Assembly (NCBI GenBank): GCA_021789555.1
Contig: JAJYJK010000013.1
Span: 1 to 53,536, forward strand
Reading direction: 5' to 3'
From: Nitrospirota bacterium
Lineage (GTDB): Bacteria; Nitrospirota; Thermodesulfovibrionia; Thermodesulfovibrionales; JdFR-88
DNA: 53,536 bases
Shown here: positions 1 through 7,192 of the stretch, in pieces
How positions within the stretch are numbered: the first letter of the stretch is position 1
How the letters are laid out: the number at the start of each line of letters is the position of its first letter
Notes under the pieces: model-generated
The model's database searches: none
Seen by the model: the letters and a program-made list of their open reading frames with translations, nothing else
Told to the model about the DNA's origin: nothing
Made by a program: the position numbers and the translations under genes

Positions 1-98
1 CCAGCCCGGCCGGTATGCTTACGCTCACGATGAGCGCCAATTCGGCTGTCAAAAAAGGGATCTTGCATTATATTGAACGCCTCAAACAGGCTGCCTGA
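1..98 (+). CDS. C-terminal fragment of an unrecognised protein (cut by window edge)
   Basis: An open frame enters from the left edge and ends at TGA 96-98. About 31 residues are visible, starting SPAGMLTLTMSANS and ending with a helical, basic tail (HYIERLKQAA). There is no start codon in the window. I do not recognise the family. The frame has no internal stop, but over so short a length this is weak evidence for a gene. Confidence 0.35.
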   Translation, partial: SPAGMLTLTMSANSAVKKGILHYIERLKQAA

Positions 99-184
99 CC
101 TCTATTTTTATGCAACGATAGGGTTATAACGCGCAAAATGTATTTTGCTATAGAGGTTTACCGCTTGCCTCCATTCGTTTTTTC

Positions 185-214
185 TTGCCCCCCCTGCGGT
201 GAAAAAAGTATTAT
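185..214 (+). promoter_or_regulatory. Putative sigma70-type promoter for the lipid A deacylase-like gene
   Basis: TTGCCC at 185-190 and TATTAT at 209-214 are separated by 18 nt. Transcription would begin near 221, before the GGAGG at 231-235. This supports starting the downstream gene at 240 and not at the upstream in-frame ATG at 138. Confidence 0.35.
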
Positions 215-239
215 CTTGGATAATTTTTACGGAGGAGTT

Positions 240-773
240 TTGAAGTTTAGAGTGATGCCGAAGGCGGGCGCATCTTTTTTTGCCATTGTTTTTTGCCTTC
301 TTCTTTTGCCGGGGGGCGCCGTCGCCGGGCAGAGCGGCTTTGAGGTCGATGTCGCCGGCGGGGGGAGCCTGAACGGCAACGGGGCGGGACAGGCGATGCT
401 CATGACCGCATGGCAGCGCCCGCTCTACCCGGATTTCTTATTGCGTGTGGAGCCCACCCTGGAATACATGAACGCGGGGGGCGACACCCTCTGGGCGGGC
501 GGTTTTTCGCTGGCAGGCCGGAAGCTGGCCCATTACAAACGCCTCACGGCCTTCGTGGACCTTGGCGCGGGAGCCAACCTGATTTCAAACAAGCACTTCG
601 CGGACAGGCGACTCGGCTCCAATTTCCTGTTCAATCTTATCCTTGGCGGCGGTTTTTATCTCACCAGGGACATAAGCCTCTCATACAGGTACAGGCACCT
701 CTCAAACGGCGGCCTCTTCCACTACAACGAGGGGATAGATTCGTATTACATCGTCCTGGGCATCGGGATTTAA
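240..773 (+). CDS. Acyloxyacyl hydrolase / lipid A 3-O-deacylase-like outer-membrane protein (PagL family)
   Basis: About 177 residues from a TTG at 240; GGAGG at 231-235 lies just upstream, while an in-frame ATG at 138 has no such site and would spoil the signal peptide. The N-terminus (residues 1-30) is a signal peptide with the hydrophobic stretch FFAIVFCLLLLPGG. The rest alternates short beta strands, as in an eight-stranded barrel. The C-terminal motif YRHLSNGG matches the PagL His-x-Ser active-site motif. The family removes the 3-O acyl chain of lipid A in the outer membrane. In Pseudomonas PagL the acidic triad member is a Glu 14 residues after the His; here that position is Asp, and a Glu sits at +11. 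It is monocistronic. Family assignment is good; activity is not proven. Confidence 0.7.
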   Translation: MKFRVMPKAGASFFAIVFCLLLLPGGAVAGQSGFEVDVAGGGSLNGNGAGQAMLMTAWQRPLYPDFLLRVEPTLEYMNAGGDTLWAGGFSLAGRKLAHYKRLTAFVDLGAGANLISNKHFADRRLGSNFLFNLILGGGFYLTRDISLSYRYRHLSNGGLFHYNEGIDSYYIVLGIGI

Positions 774-899
774 TGCGTTTTGTAAGATGGTTTGCTGAAC
801 GCGCCTCACGGCAATGTTAATTTTTCGTCAAAGAAATACTCGTGCAAATTTATAGGCAGAGACAGGTGTATAATAAAAATATTAAAATGGTCTGCATAG

Positions 900-1139
900 A
901 TGAGCCCTACAATTTTACGAGAAAAAGGCTATCGTTTCTTTTTCTTCTCCCGTGAGGAAACCCGGATGCACGTTCACGTAACATGTCCCGCAGGAGAGGC
1001 AAAGTACCGATTAGAACCCGAAATTGAGTTGGCGAAAAACCATAAACTTACCCGGGTCCAGTTGAAAGAAATCGAAAACTTGATTGAGGTACATTATAAT
1101 GACTTCAAAAGCGCGTGGGAAAAGCATCTATTCGGTTGA
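900..1139 (+). CDS. DUF4160 domain protein (toxin-antitoxin-like pair, first gene)
   Basis: 79 residues, full length for DUF4160. It opens with the family hallmark SPTILREKGYRFFFFSREE, has the HVHV motif near residue 25, and ends with a helical region (LKEIENLIEVHYNDFKSAW). A TATAAT at 869-874 lies upstream, but the Shine-Dalgarno site is poor. The next gene, a DUF2442 protein, overlaps its 3' end by 41 nt, a pairing common in bacterial and plasmid genomes and generally treated as toxin-antitoxin-like. Which partner is harmful, if either, is not known to me. Codon use is more AT-rich than the neighbours, consistent with transfer. Confidence 0.75.
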   Translation: MSPTILREKGYRFFFFSREETRMHVHVTCPAGEAKYRLEPEIELAKNHKLTRVQLKEIENLIEVHYNDFKSAWEKHLFG

Positions 1140-1365
1140 GATTACGAATATTTCCGGCAATGGCATATGGCTCCTTGCCGGGGATAAAGAGTTGTTCATG
1201 TCTTATGAGGATTTTCCGTGGTTTAAAAATGCCCCGGTCGGGAAAATCCTTAAAGTCGAAGAACCACACGAGGGACATTTTTACTGGCCTGATTTGGATG
1301 TAGACTTGACAATCGAGATTATTGAGCACCCCGAAAGATTTCCGTTAAAAGGGAAAACAAAATAA
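1099..1365 (+). CDS. DUF2442 domain protein (partner of the DUF4160 protein)
   Basis: 88 residues from ATG 1099. The open frame reaches a TTG at 1084, but GAGG at 1086-1089 fits as ribosome binding site for 1099. The sequence is typical DUF2442: GIWLLAGDKELFMSYEDFPW, then GHFYWPDLDVDLTIE and an ending EHPERFPL. The two genes overlap, so translation is probably coupled. DUF2442 proteins are small beta-rich proteins usually found beside DUF4160; a role as antitoxin or target-binding partner is inference from gene pairing only. Confidence 0.75.
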   Translation: MTSKARGKSIYSVEITNISGNGIWLLAGDKELFMSYEDFPWFKNAPVGKILKVEEPHEGHFYWPDLDVDLTIEIIEHPERFPLKGKTK

Positions 1366-1688
1366 GATAAATAAATCCCCAGTCCCAATGTGAATGTATT
1401 TCCAGTTCCAGTATTTGCCTTAGAAGGCTTCGGCGGTGATGTGGGCATAGTAAAAGCTGTACTCCCAGGAAACTCCAAGCCCCGGATGATCGAACAATTC
1501 ACTTTTCAGCGGCTCGCCCTTGCAACGGTGAACTGCCCGATGAACTGACTGCGGAAATGCCGAAAACCGCCGCCGGTAATGTATAATATTTAAATTTTGA
1601 ATACTGCGGCAAATGTCTCGTTTCCGTTGAAAATGAAAATTTTGCCGGCATTTTCAAAAACCCGCTGGCGGGTTGGGAGGTCCTTGCA
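1366..1688 (+). other. Intergenic region upstream of dapL
   Basis: About 320 bp with no convincing gene. A frame from GTG 1390 to TGA at 1549 would encode about 53 residues, without a clear ribosome binding site or a family match. TATAAT at 1582-1587 is a possible -10 for dapL. A short perfect inverted repeat (AACCCGC, 2-nt loop, GCGGGTT) lies at about 1659-1674, directly before the dapL ribosome binding site GGGAGG at 1675-1680, so it could affect initiation. Confidence 0.4.
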
Positions 1689-2876
1689 GTGATAAAAGTA
1701 GAGCTTGCCGAGAGGCTCCGCCATCTGCCGCCTTATCTTTTTGCCGAGATCGACAGGCTGAAACAGGAAGAGCTAAGAAAGGGCGCCGACATCATAGATT
1801 TCAGCATCGGAGATCCCGACATGCCCACACCGGGGCACATAGTGGACTCGCTGCAGAAGGCCGCCCAGGAGCCGAAAAACCATCGTTATCCCTCTTATGA
1901 AGGGATGCCGGCCTTCAGGCAGGCCGTGGCGGACTGGTATAAAAGGCGCTTCGGCGTCTCCCTGGATGCCCGGACCGAGGTCCTCTCGCTCATAGGCTCG
2001 AAGGAGGGGATCGGGCATATCCCCCTGGCCTTTGCCGGTCCGGGAGACGTCGTGCTCTACAGTTCGCCCGGCTACCCGGTCTATCCCGTAAGCGCGCTGT
2101 TAGCGGGCGCCGAAGGCCACCCAATGCCCCTTTTGGAGGCAAACGGGTTCCTGCCGGATTTCGAATCCATCCCGCCGGACGTCCTCAAGAGGGCGAAGCT
2201 GATGTTCATAAACTACCCGAACAATCCCACCTCCGCGGTGGCCGGCGCCGAATTTTTCGAGAAGGTGGTCGGGTTTGCCGACAGGCACAACATAATCGTC
2301 TGCCACGATGCGGCATACTCGGAAATCTATTACAATGGCAGGAGGCCCGGAAGCTTCCTCGAAACCCCCGGGGCAAAGCAGACCGGCATAGAGTTCCATT
2401 CCCTTTCGAAGACGTACAACATGACGGGCTGGCGGATCGGGTTTGCCGTGGGCAACCGGGACGTGATAGCCGGCCTGGGAAAGATAAAGACGAACCTGGA
2501 CTCCGGAGTGTTCCGGGCCGTTCAGGAGGCCGGCATCACCGCCCTTGAAACCGGTGATGAGATTCTCTCCGGCATAAGGCAGGCTTATCAGCAAAGGAGG
2601 GACGCCCTTTATTCCGGCCTGACGGGGCTCGGCATTCAGTGCGCGAAACCGGAGGCCACCTTCTACCTCTGGGCGTCGTGCCCGGCGGCGGGTAAAAACG
2701 ATTCGCGGTCTTTCGCTAAACACCTCCTTGAGAAGGCCGGCGTCGCCGTCACCCCCGGCGTGGGGTTTGGAGCGGCGGGCGAGGGGTATGTCCGCTTCGC
2801 CCTCACCGTTTCCGTCTCCAGAATCGAAGAGGCAGTGGAGCGGATAGGCAAATGCCGGCCGCCTGCATCGGCATAG
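1689..2876 (+). CDS. dapL: LL-diaminopimelate aminotransferase (class I/II PLP aminotransferase)
   Basis: 395 residues from GTG 1689, with GGGAGG eight bases upstream. Fold type I aminotransferase features are in order: IGDPDMPTP near residue 40, GSKEGIGHIPLAF near 103, NYPNNPTSA near 176, and the PLP lysine in SLSKTYNMTGWRIGFAVGN near 240. The GSKEGI and start region (LAERLRHLPPYLFAEIDRLK) fit DapL, which converts tetrahydrodipicolinate directly to LL-diaminopimelate with glutamate, bypassing the succinylase or acetylase steps of lysine and peptidoglycan synthesis. The folK start overlaps its 3' end by 25 nt, so the two are probably cotranscribed. Another aromatic or branched-chain substrate cannot be excluded from sequence alone. 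Confidence 0.82.
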   Translation: MIKVELAERLRHLPPYLFAEIDRLKQEELRKGADIIDFSIGDPDMPTPGHIVDSLQKAAQEPKNHRYPSYEGMPAFRQAVADWYKRRFGVSLDARTEVLSLIGSKEGIGHIPLAFAGPGDVVLYSSPGYPVYPVSALLAGAEGHPMPLLEANGFLPDFESIPPDVLKRAKLMFINYPNNPTSAVAGAEFFEKVVGFADRHNIIVCHDAAYSEIYYNGRRPGSFLETPGAKQTGIEFHSLSKTYNMTGWRIGFAVGNRDVIAGLGKIKTNLDSGVFRAVQEAGITALETGDEILSGIRQAYQQRRDALYSGLTGLGIQCAKPEATFYLWASCPAAGKNDSRSFAKHLLEKAGVAVTPGVGFGAAGEGYVRFALTVSVSRIEEAVERIGKCRPPASA

Positions 2877-3319
2877 GCTCCAACCTGGGCGACAGGCTCC
2901 AAAACTGCAAGAGGGCACTGAGACTTCTTGAACAAAGAGGCATAAGAGTAAAGGCCGTCTCCGGCGCTTATGAGACCAAGCCATGGGGCGGGCAGAGCGT
3001 CGCCGGCCAGCCGGATTTCATCAACATGGCCGCGGTCGTGGAGACGGATATCAGCCCCCGGGCGCTCCTTAATGTGCTGCTTGAAGTGGAAAAGGAGATG
3101 GGCCGGGTGCGCGAGCGGAAATGGGGCCCGAGGATTATCGATCTGGATATCCTTCTCTACGCGGACGAAGTCATGGACCAGCCTGGGCTTAAGATCCCCC
3201 ATCCATTGATGCACGAAAGGGATTTTGTCCTGAGGCCGCTGGCCGAAATCGCGCCCGAAGCGTTGCACCCCGTGCTGAAAAAAACAGTGAGGCAACTGCT
3301 GGAGGAATTTTCAGACTAA
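2852..3319 (+). CDS. folK: 2-amino-4-hydroxy-6-hydroxymethyldihydropteridine pyrophosphokinase
   Basis: 155 residues, normal for HPPK. It begins with the family motif CIGIGSNLGDR near residue 5 and carries the signature KWGPRIIDLDILLY near 90-103, including the paired Asp residues that bind Mg-ATP. The C-terminus has HPLMHERDFVLRPLAEI, also typical. The enzyme moves pyrophosphate from ATP onto the pterin before dihydropteroate synthesis in the folate pathway. The start lies inside the 3' end of dapL in another frame, indicating translational coupling. Confidence 0.93.
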   Translation: MPAACIGIGSNLGDRLQNCKRALRLLEQRGIRVKAVSGAYETKPWGGQSVAGQPDFINMAAVVETDISPRALLNVLLEVEKEMGRVRERKWGPRIIDLDILLYADEVMDQPGLKIPHPLMHERDFVLRPLAEIAPEALHPVLKKTVRQLLEEFSD

Positions 3320-3332
3320 AACCCCCTCACTC

Positions 3333-3434
3333 AACCCTCTCCCCTCAGGGGAGAGGGTGTAACTTTGACAAGGCATCGCCTCGGCCGTTTGTGACACCCT
3401 CCCCCTTCAAGGGGGAGGGGTTGGGAGGGGGTGA
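3333..3434. repeat. Two CCCTCTCC-type palindromes between folK and sppA
   Basis: At 3333-3360 AACCCTCTCCCC faces GGGGAGAGGGTG across a 2-3 nt loop. At 3394-3434 CCCTCCCCCTT faces AAGGGGGAGGGG and is followed by a further GGGAGGGGG. They belong to the family found at a dozen other gene ends in this window and may add termination or mRNA-end protection for dapL-folK. A TATAAT at 3468-3473 just after them is a possible -10 for sppA. Confidence 0.75.
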
Positions 3435-3524
3435 CTCAGTGGGTTCTGAGGGTGGAGGGGAGTTTGATATAATTTCATGTAACATGGAAACGAAGTGGAA
3501 AATCCTCCCATTAGGAGCCCGGAA

Positions 3525-4499
3525 ATGAAAAAAAAGATTTTTCTTCTTCTGCCTCTTTTTTTGATGCTTGCCTCCTGTGCAAACATAAACCTCTCGCTTT
3601 TCCCGCAGGCAAAGCCGCTCAAGGAGAAGCTGATAGAGGGCGAGGGGCGTCCGAAAATCCTGCTGCTGGACCTGGACGGCGTGATATCCTTCGGAGAGAA
3701 AAAGACGTATCTGGGGGCGGGCTCGCCCTCCCCGGTCGAATATCTCAGCGAGGCCCTGCGGAAGGCCGAGGAGGACAAGGACATAGCGGGCGTGATAATC
3801 AGGATAAACTCGCCGGGCGGGGGCGTTACCGCGAGCGACACCATTTATCATGAGATAGAGCGTTTCAAGCGGAAAAAGAAGGTCCCCGTCTACGCCTATA
3901 TAATGGATGTCGGGGCATCGGGCGGCTATTACGTGGCCTCGGCGGCGGACCGTATAATCGCCAGCCCCACGGCGCTCACGGGCAGTATCGGCGTGATCGC
4001 GATGAAGCTGAATATCGAGGGGCTGATGTCTAAGGTGGGGGTCCGCGAAGAGACGTACAAATCCGGGCCGGTGAAGGATTTCTGGTCGCCTTTCCGCCCG
4101 AGCACCCCGCAGGAGAAGGCCATGCTGCAGGGCATCATAGAGAGCCTATATGGCAGGTTCACAGACGCCGTTTACAAGAGCAGGCGGAAGGGGCTTTCGA
4201 GGCAGCAGGTCCTTGCCCTCGCGGACGGCCGGATATTTACGGCGGACCAGGCGCTCAAGGAGAAGCTCATAGACCGGGAGGCCTATCTGGATGAAGCCAT
4301 AAACGGCTTGAAAAAATCCCTGGAGATAAAGAAGGCAAGGGTCGTGACGTATGCGCGGCCGGGCCAGTTCAAACAGACAATCTATTCGGAAGCGCCCGGG
4401 AGCGTCAGGACGCAAAACATAGTGAACATAAACCTCATATCCGTCGAGGGCATCACGCCGGAGCCCGGAGTGACGTTCATGTACCTCTGGAACCCGTAA
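3525..4499 (+). CDS. sppA: Signal peptide peptidase SppA, short form, as lipoprotein (S49 family)
   Basis: 324 residues from ATG 3525; AGGAG at 3513-3517 is 7 nt upstream, better placed than the longer frame from 3495. Residues 1-20 form a signal sequence ending in the lipobox LASC, so the mature protein is probably lipid-anchored, unusual for SppA, which is normally held by a transmembrane helix. The S49 domain shows INSPGGGVTASD (oxyanion region), the nucleophile in DVGASGGYYVAS near residue 135 and the general-base lysine in SGPVKDFWSPFRP. It degrades leftover signal peptides and misfolded membrane peptides on the periplasmic side. It is the short single-domain form that works as an oligomer. 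Confidence 0.85.
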   Translation: MKKKIFLLLPLFLMLASCANINLSLFPQAKPLKEKLIEGEGRPKILLLDLDGVISFGEKKTYLGAGSPSPVEYLSEALRKAEEDKDIAGVIIRINSPGGGVTASDTIYHEIERFKRKKKVPVYAYIMDVGASGGYYVASAADRIIASPTALTGSIGVIAMKLNIEGLMSKVGVREETYKSGPVKDFWSPFRPSTPQEKAMLQGIIESLYGRFTDAVYKSRRKGLSRQQVLALADGRIFTADQALKEKLIDREAYLDEAINGLKKSLEIKKARVVTYARPGQFKQTIYSEAPGSVRTQNIVNINLISVEGITPEPGVTFMYLWNP

Positions 4500-4532
4500 A
4501 AGCGGCCCTTAAGGATTTTAAAAAGTAAGTGA

Positions 4533-4558
4533 AACCCTCTCCCTTAAGGGAGAGGGTG
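4533..4558. repeat. CCCTCTCC-type palindrome after sppA
   Basis: AAACCCTCTCCCTTAA is followed by GGGAGAGGGTG, giving a perfect nine-base stem. It lies between the convergent sppA and CBS genes, so it could terminate transcripts from either side, although no long T tract follows. Confidence 0.75.
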
Positions 4559-4630
4559 CTGTTTTGTAAAGGGGATTGGCTGGAGCTGGCTCGTAGAGCT
4601 GGCTCTCTCGAACGGGTCAGTAAATTTTTT

Positions 4631-5053
4631 TTATCCTCTGGCGCCTGTGTATGATTCTTCAAGCGCCAGGAACTGGTTTATCTCCTCCTTCATGGCGCCG
4701 GCTATGTCAGCGGATGAGATAACCCCGCAGAGCTTGCCATTTTCAAGCACCGGCAGCCTCCTTACGTTTGCCCTGTTCATTATCCTCAGGGCGGAGTCAA
4801 GGTCGGCATCGACGTCGACGGTTATGGGGTCGTGGACCATTATGTCGCAGACGCACGTGGTGGAGGGGTTTTTACCCTCGGCGGCGACGGCGAAGGCGAT
4901 GTCCCTGTCCGTCAATATCCCTTTCACCTTCAGGTTTTCCTCGATTATCATGGAGCCGATGTTCTTTTCCTTCATCTTCCGGGCGGCCTCAAGCAGGGTG
5001 GCCGAAGCCGGAAGCGAAACTGCGTTTTTATTCATGAACTGTCTGACGGTCAT
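4631..5053 (-). CDS. Two-CBS-domain protein
   Basis: 140 residues from ATG 5053 on the minus strand; AGGAGGT is 8 nt upstream, while the longer frame to 5080 lacks a site. Two CBS domains fill the protein: the first about residues 4-60 (TVRQFMNKNAVSLPA to GILTDRDIAFA), the second about 70-130 (VCDIMVHDPITVDVDADL to GVISSADIAGAM). Such stand-alone CBS pairs bind adenosine ligands and regulate partners or sense energy state; no catalytic domain is attached. The target is unknown. It is monocistronic and convergent with sppA. Confidence 0.85.
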   Translation of the reverse strand: MTVRQFMNKNAVSLPASATLLEAARKMKEKNIGSMIIEENLKVKGILTDRDIAFAVAAEGKNPSTTCVCDIMVHDPITVDVDADLDSALRIMNRANVRRLPVLENGKLCGVISSADIAGAMKEEINQFLALEESYTGARG

Positions 5054-5348
5054 ACTCAATACCTCCTTCGATCGAATCAAAAAAAATCCAATCCCCTTGA
5101 TTCAAGGCTATCAAAAAGGGGCGGACAGTCAAGGAACGTGGATTGGAGGCACCATTTTCCCCTTGAATTCCGGCCATTTGGTTTTGCATAATACCTCAGG
5201 GTTTTTTGTTTTGAGGAGGCCGGGGTCCAGGCGCATCTGCCAATGGGAGGGTGATGGGAGAAGACGCCCGATTGAACAGCCGGGGGGCTGGATTGCCCAA
5301 GCGCATGCCTAAAGAGCAACGCCCGCTATTTGATTATCGGAGCGGCTG

Positions 5349-6485
5349 ATGGGGGGAAGGAATCTCTTCGAGAAATTCAAGACCTCAAGCCCGTGGCACC
5401 TCCTGTGGATTTCGTTTGTCATATCAGAATTCCTTGTAGCCTTGTTTAATGTGTTCCTGGGCGTCCTCAGGGACGGGCATGTCGGGGGCAGACTGCTGCT
5501 GATCGGCGCTGTCGACGCCCTTGTCGCTTCGGCCGTGATATCCACGATTATAGTCCAGTTCATCCTGAAGGAGCAGAGGCGCACGGAAGAGGCCCTGAGG
5601 AGGTCTTCCCGTTTCTTGAGTGACGTCTTCGAGAGCATCCGCGACCCCTTCAGCGTCTTCACGAACGATTTCCGGATAGTCAAGGTAAACAGCGAGTACG
5701 CGGCGCTGAAGGGCCGGTCCGTAGAGGAGCTGACCGGAGACATGCGGTGCTATGAAATCCAGGGGCGCGCCTCTGTCTGCGAGGGATGCGTGGTGCAAAA
5801 AACGATGCTCTCGGCCAATCCCTGCGCGAAGGAGAAGCGCCTGCGCCTTTCAGACGGCTCCGACATATGGGTCGAGATATATACCTATCCGATTCTGGAC
5901 GCGGATGCGCGGGTCTCCCATGTCATCGAGTACGTCCGGGACACGACGGGCAAGAAAGCCGCCGAGATGGAGAGGAAGCGCTTCATAGAGAAGCTGGAGC
6001 AGCTCTCCAGGAGCGATGACCTGACCGGGCTCCTCAATAAAAGGGCCCTCATGGAGAGGCTTGAATACGAGGTGGACAGGGCCAGGAGATACCATGCCCC
6101 GCTTTCTCTCATAAGCTGCGACCTCGATAATTTCAAGCAGGTAAACGACACGCTGGGGCACGAGGCCGGCGACAGGGTGCTCCAGATAGTGGCCCAGGCG
6201 CTCTCCGGCGCATTGAGGAAATCCGATATCATAGGGCGCATGGGAGGCGACGAGTTCCTGCTCATCCTGCCCCAGACACCGCTTGAAGGCGCGGGGGGGT
6301 TTGCCGAGAGGATGCGCCAGACGGTCGAGAACATAACCTATCCGACGGACATCACGGTGAGGCCAACCCTAAGCCTTGGCCTGGCCGCTTACGAGGGCAT
6401 CCCCGATCCAAACGAAATCCTGAAGTGTGCCGACGTCGCCCTTTACGGCTCCAAGAGGGCGGGCAAAAACAGGGTCTCGTTTTAA
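5349..6485 (+). CDS. Membrane diguanylate cyclase (2 TM - PAS - GGDEF)
   Basis: 378 residues; GGAG seven bases before ATG 5349. Two membrane helices are at about 17-42 and 49-73 with almost no periplasmic loop. A PAS domain follows (about 85-205) with a cysteine pair, CEGCV, that could hold a metal or respond to redox state. The GGDEF domain (about 215-378) has SRSDDLTGLLNKRAL, DNFKQVNDTLGHEAGD and an intact GGDEF in IGRMGGDEFLLILP. RKSD five residues before GGDEF is the product-inhibition I-site. It should make cyclic di-GMP under feedback control. Related genes downstream (PilZ-receiver at 9936, HD-GYP at 10721) suggest a local c-di-GMP module. The 295 bp upstream (5054-5348) show no riboswitch I can recognise. 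Confidence 0.9.
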   Translation: MGGRNLFEKFKTSSPWHLLWISFVISEFLVALFNVFLGVLRDGHVGGRLLLIGAVDALVASAVISTIIVQFILKEQRRTEEALRRSSRFLSDVFESIRDPFSVFTNDFRIVKVNSEYAALKGRSVEELTGDMRCYEIQGRASVCEGCVVQKTMLSANPCAKEKRLRLSDGSDIWVEIYTYPILDADARVSHVIEYVRDTTGKKAAEMERKRFIEKLEQLSRSDDLTGLLNKRALMERLEYEVDRARRYHAPLSLISCDLDNFKQVNDTLGHEAGDRVLQIVAQALSGALRKSDIIGRMGGDEFLLILPQTPLEGAGGFAERMRQTVENITYPTDITVRPTLSLGLAAYEGIPDPNEILKCADVALYGSKRAGKNRVSF

Positions 6486-6540
6486 CGGGCCAGCCCGCTT
6501 AACCACCATAAATAGTTTCCTATTTACCTATCCCCCTATC

Positions 6541-6608
6541 CCCTCACCCCTGCCCTCTCCCAATGGGAGAGGGAGGAGCCCCGATGAAGGCGGGGCGGAG
6601 GGTGAGGG
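6541..6608. repeat. Composite palindrome, CCCTCACCC outer and CCCTCTCCC inner arms
   Basis: CCCTCACCC at 6541-6549 pairs with GGGTGAGGG at about 6600-6608. Inside, CCCTCTCCC-AAT-GGGAGAGGG forms a nine-base stem. The same two-tier layout recurs at 20828-20885. A TATAAT at 6619-6624 follows, perhaps the -10 of the remnant gene at 6703. Confidence 0.75.
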
Positions 6609-6702
6609 AATTTAGTGGTATAATTTTTTCCGGGACCGCCGCCTTTAATTGAAACCCTTCAAGCTCCCAGGGTTTTGGGGCCGCGCGGCCCGAACTCCAG
6701 CC

Positions 6703-7136
6703 ATGAAGGCGCTTATGATTTCATCGAATAGAAACAGGCTGCCGGTGCCGGTCATGCCGGTGGGGGCGTGCCTCGTGGCCGAGGCGGTCAAAAAACTCTG
6801 CGCCTCCGGTTTCAGGGACATCGAGTTCGTGGACAACGTCTTCAACTCGCCCCATGAGCATGCCCTCGCCGTTTGCGAAGAGATATCAAGGACTCCGGGG
6901 GGGCCGGGGGGAAAAGAATCGTCAACGCCGTAAGAGACGCCCTCGGGCTTTCCGAGCGGCAGGTGAGCGCGGCAAGGGAGGTGCTGGCGGACTTTGGCAA
7001 CAGGTCCTCCCCGACCCTCTGGTTCGTCTTGCGAAGGATTATGGACTCGGCACGGGTGGAAAGCGGCGACTGGCTGATGATGGTGGCCTTCGGGGCGGGG
7101 CTTTCGGCCCATGCGCTGCTGCTTAAGAAGGCTTGA
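6703..7136 (+). pseudogene. Chimeric remnant: start of a B12-binding (radical SAM-type) protein joined to the end of a type III polyketide synthase
   Basis: From ATG 6703 the frame reads KALMISSNRNRLPVPVMPVG and continues through VEAVKK-like helix and FVDNVFNSP, resembling the first ~60 residues of cobalamin-binding domains of B12-radical SAM proteins. At a G-rich junction (about 6893-6912, two CCGGGGGG runs) the similarity stops and this frame ends at 6933. Another frame, open from TTG 6873 to TGA 7136, then reads KRIVNAVRDALGLSERQ, FGNRSSPTLWFVL and LMMVAFGAGLSAHALLLKK, the C-terminus of chalcone-synthase-type enzymes (normally ~350 residues, here ~75, with no Cys-His-Asn active site). Neither half can work. 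A microhomology-mediated deletion fusing two genes, or an assembly join, explains it best. Family names rest on motif memory. Confidence 0.6.
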
Positions 7137-7150
7137 TTTACACCCCCCCT

Positions 7151-7180
7151 AATCCCCTCCCTATTTCAGGGAGGGGATTT
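7151..7180. repeat. CCCTCCC-type palindrome between the remnant and the HD gene
   Basis: AATCCCCTCCCT faces AGGGAGGGGATT across TTTC. It stands at convergent gene ends and could act as a two-sided terminator; TTTAATTTAGTTTTTTG follows on the plus strand. Confidence 0.7.
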
Positions 7181-7192
7181 CAAAGTTTTAAT

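Noticed and set aside
138-239. ATG at 138 as start of the lipid A deacylase-like protein
   Set aside because: It lacks a ribosome site, precedes a likely promoter, and would bury the signal peptide; TTG 240 follows GGAGG.
1390-1549. 53-residue ORF upstream of dapL
   Set aside because: No ribosome site and no family match; the reverse strand is equally open.
5054-5348. c-di-GMP riboswitch before the GGDEF gene
   Set aside because: No GEMM-type core motifs were seen in the interval; it holds only AT-rich and GC-rich patches.
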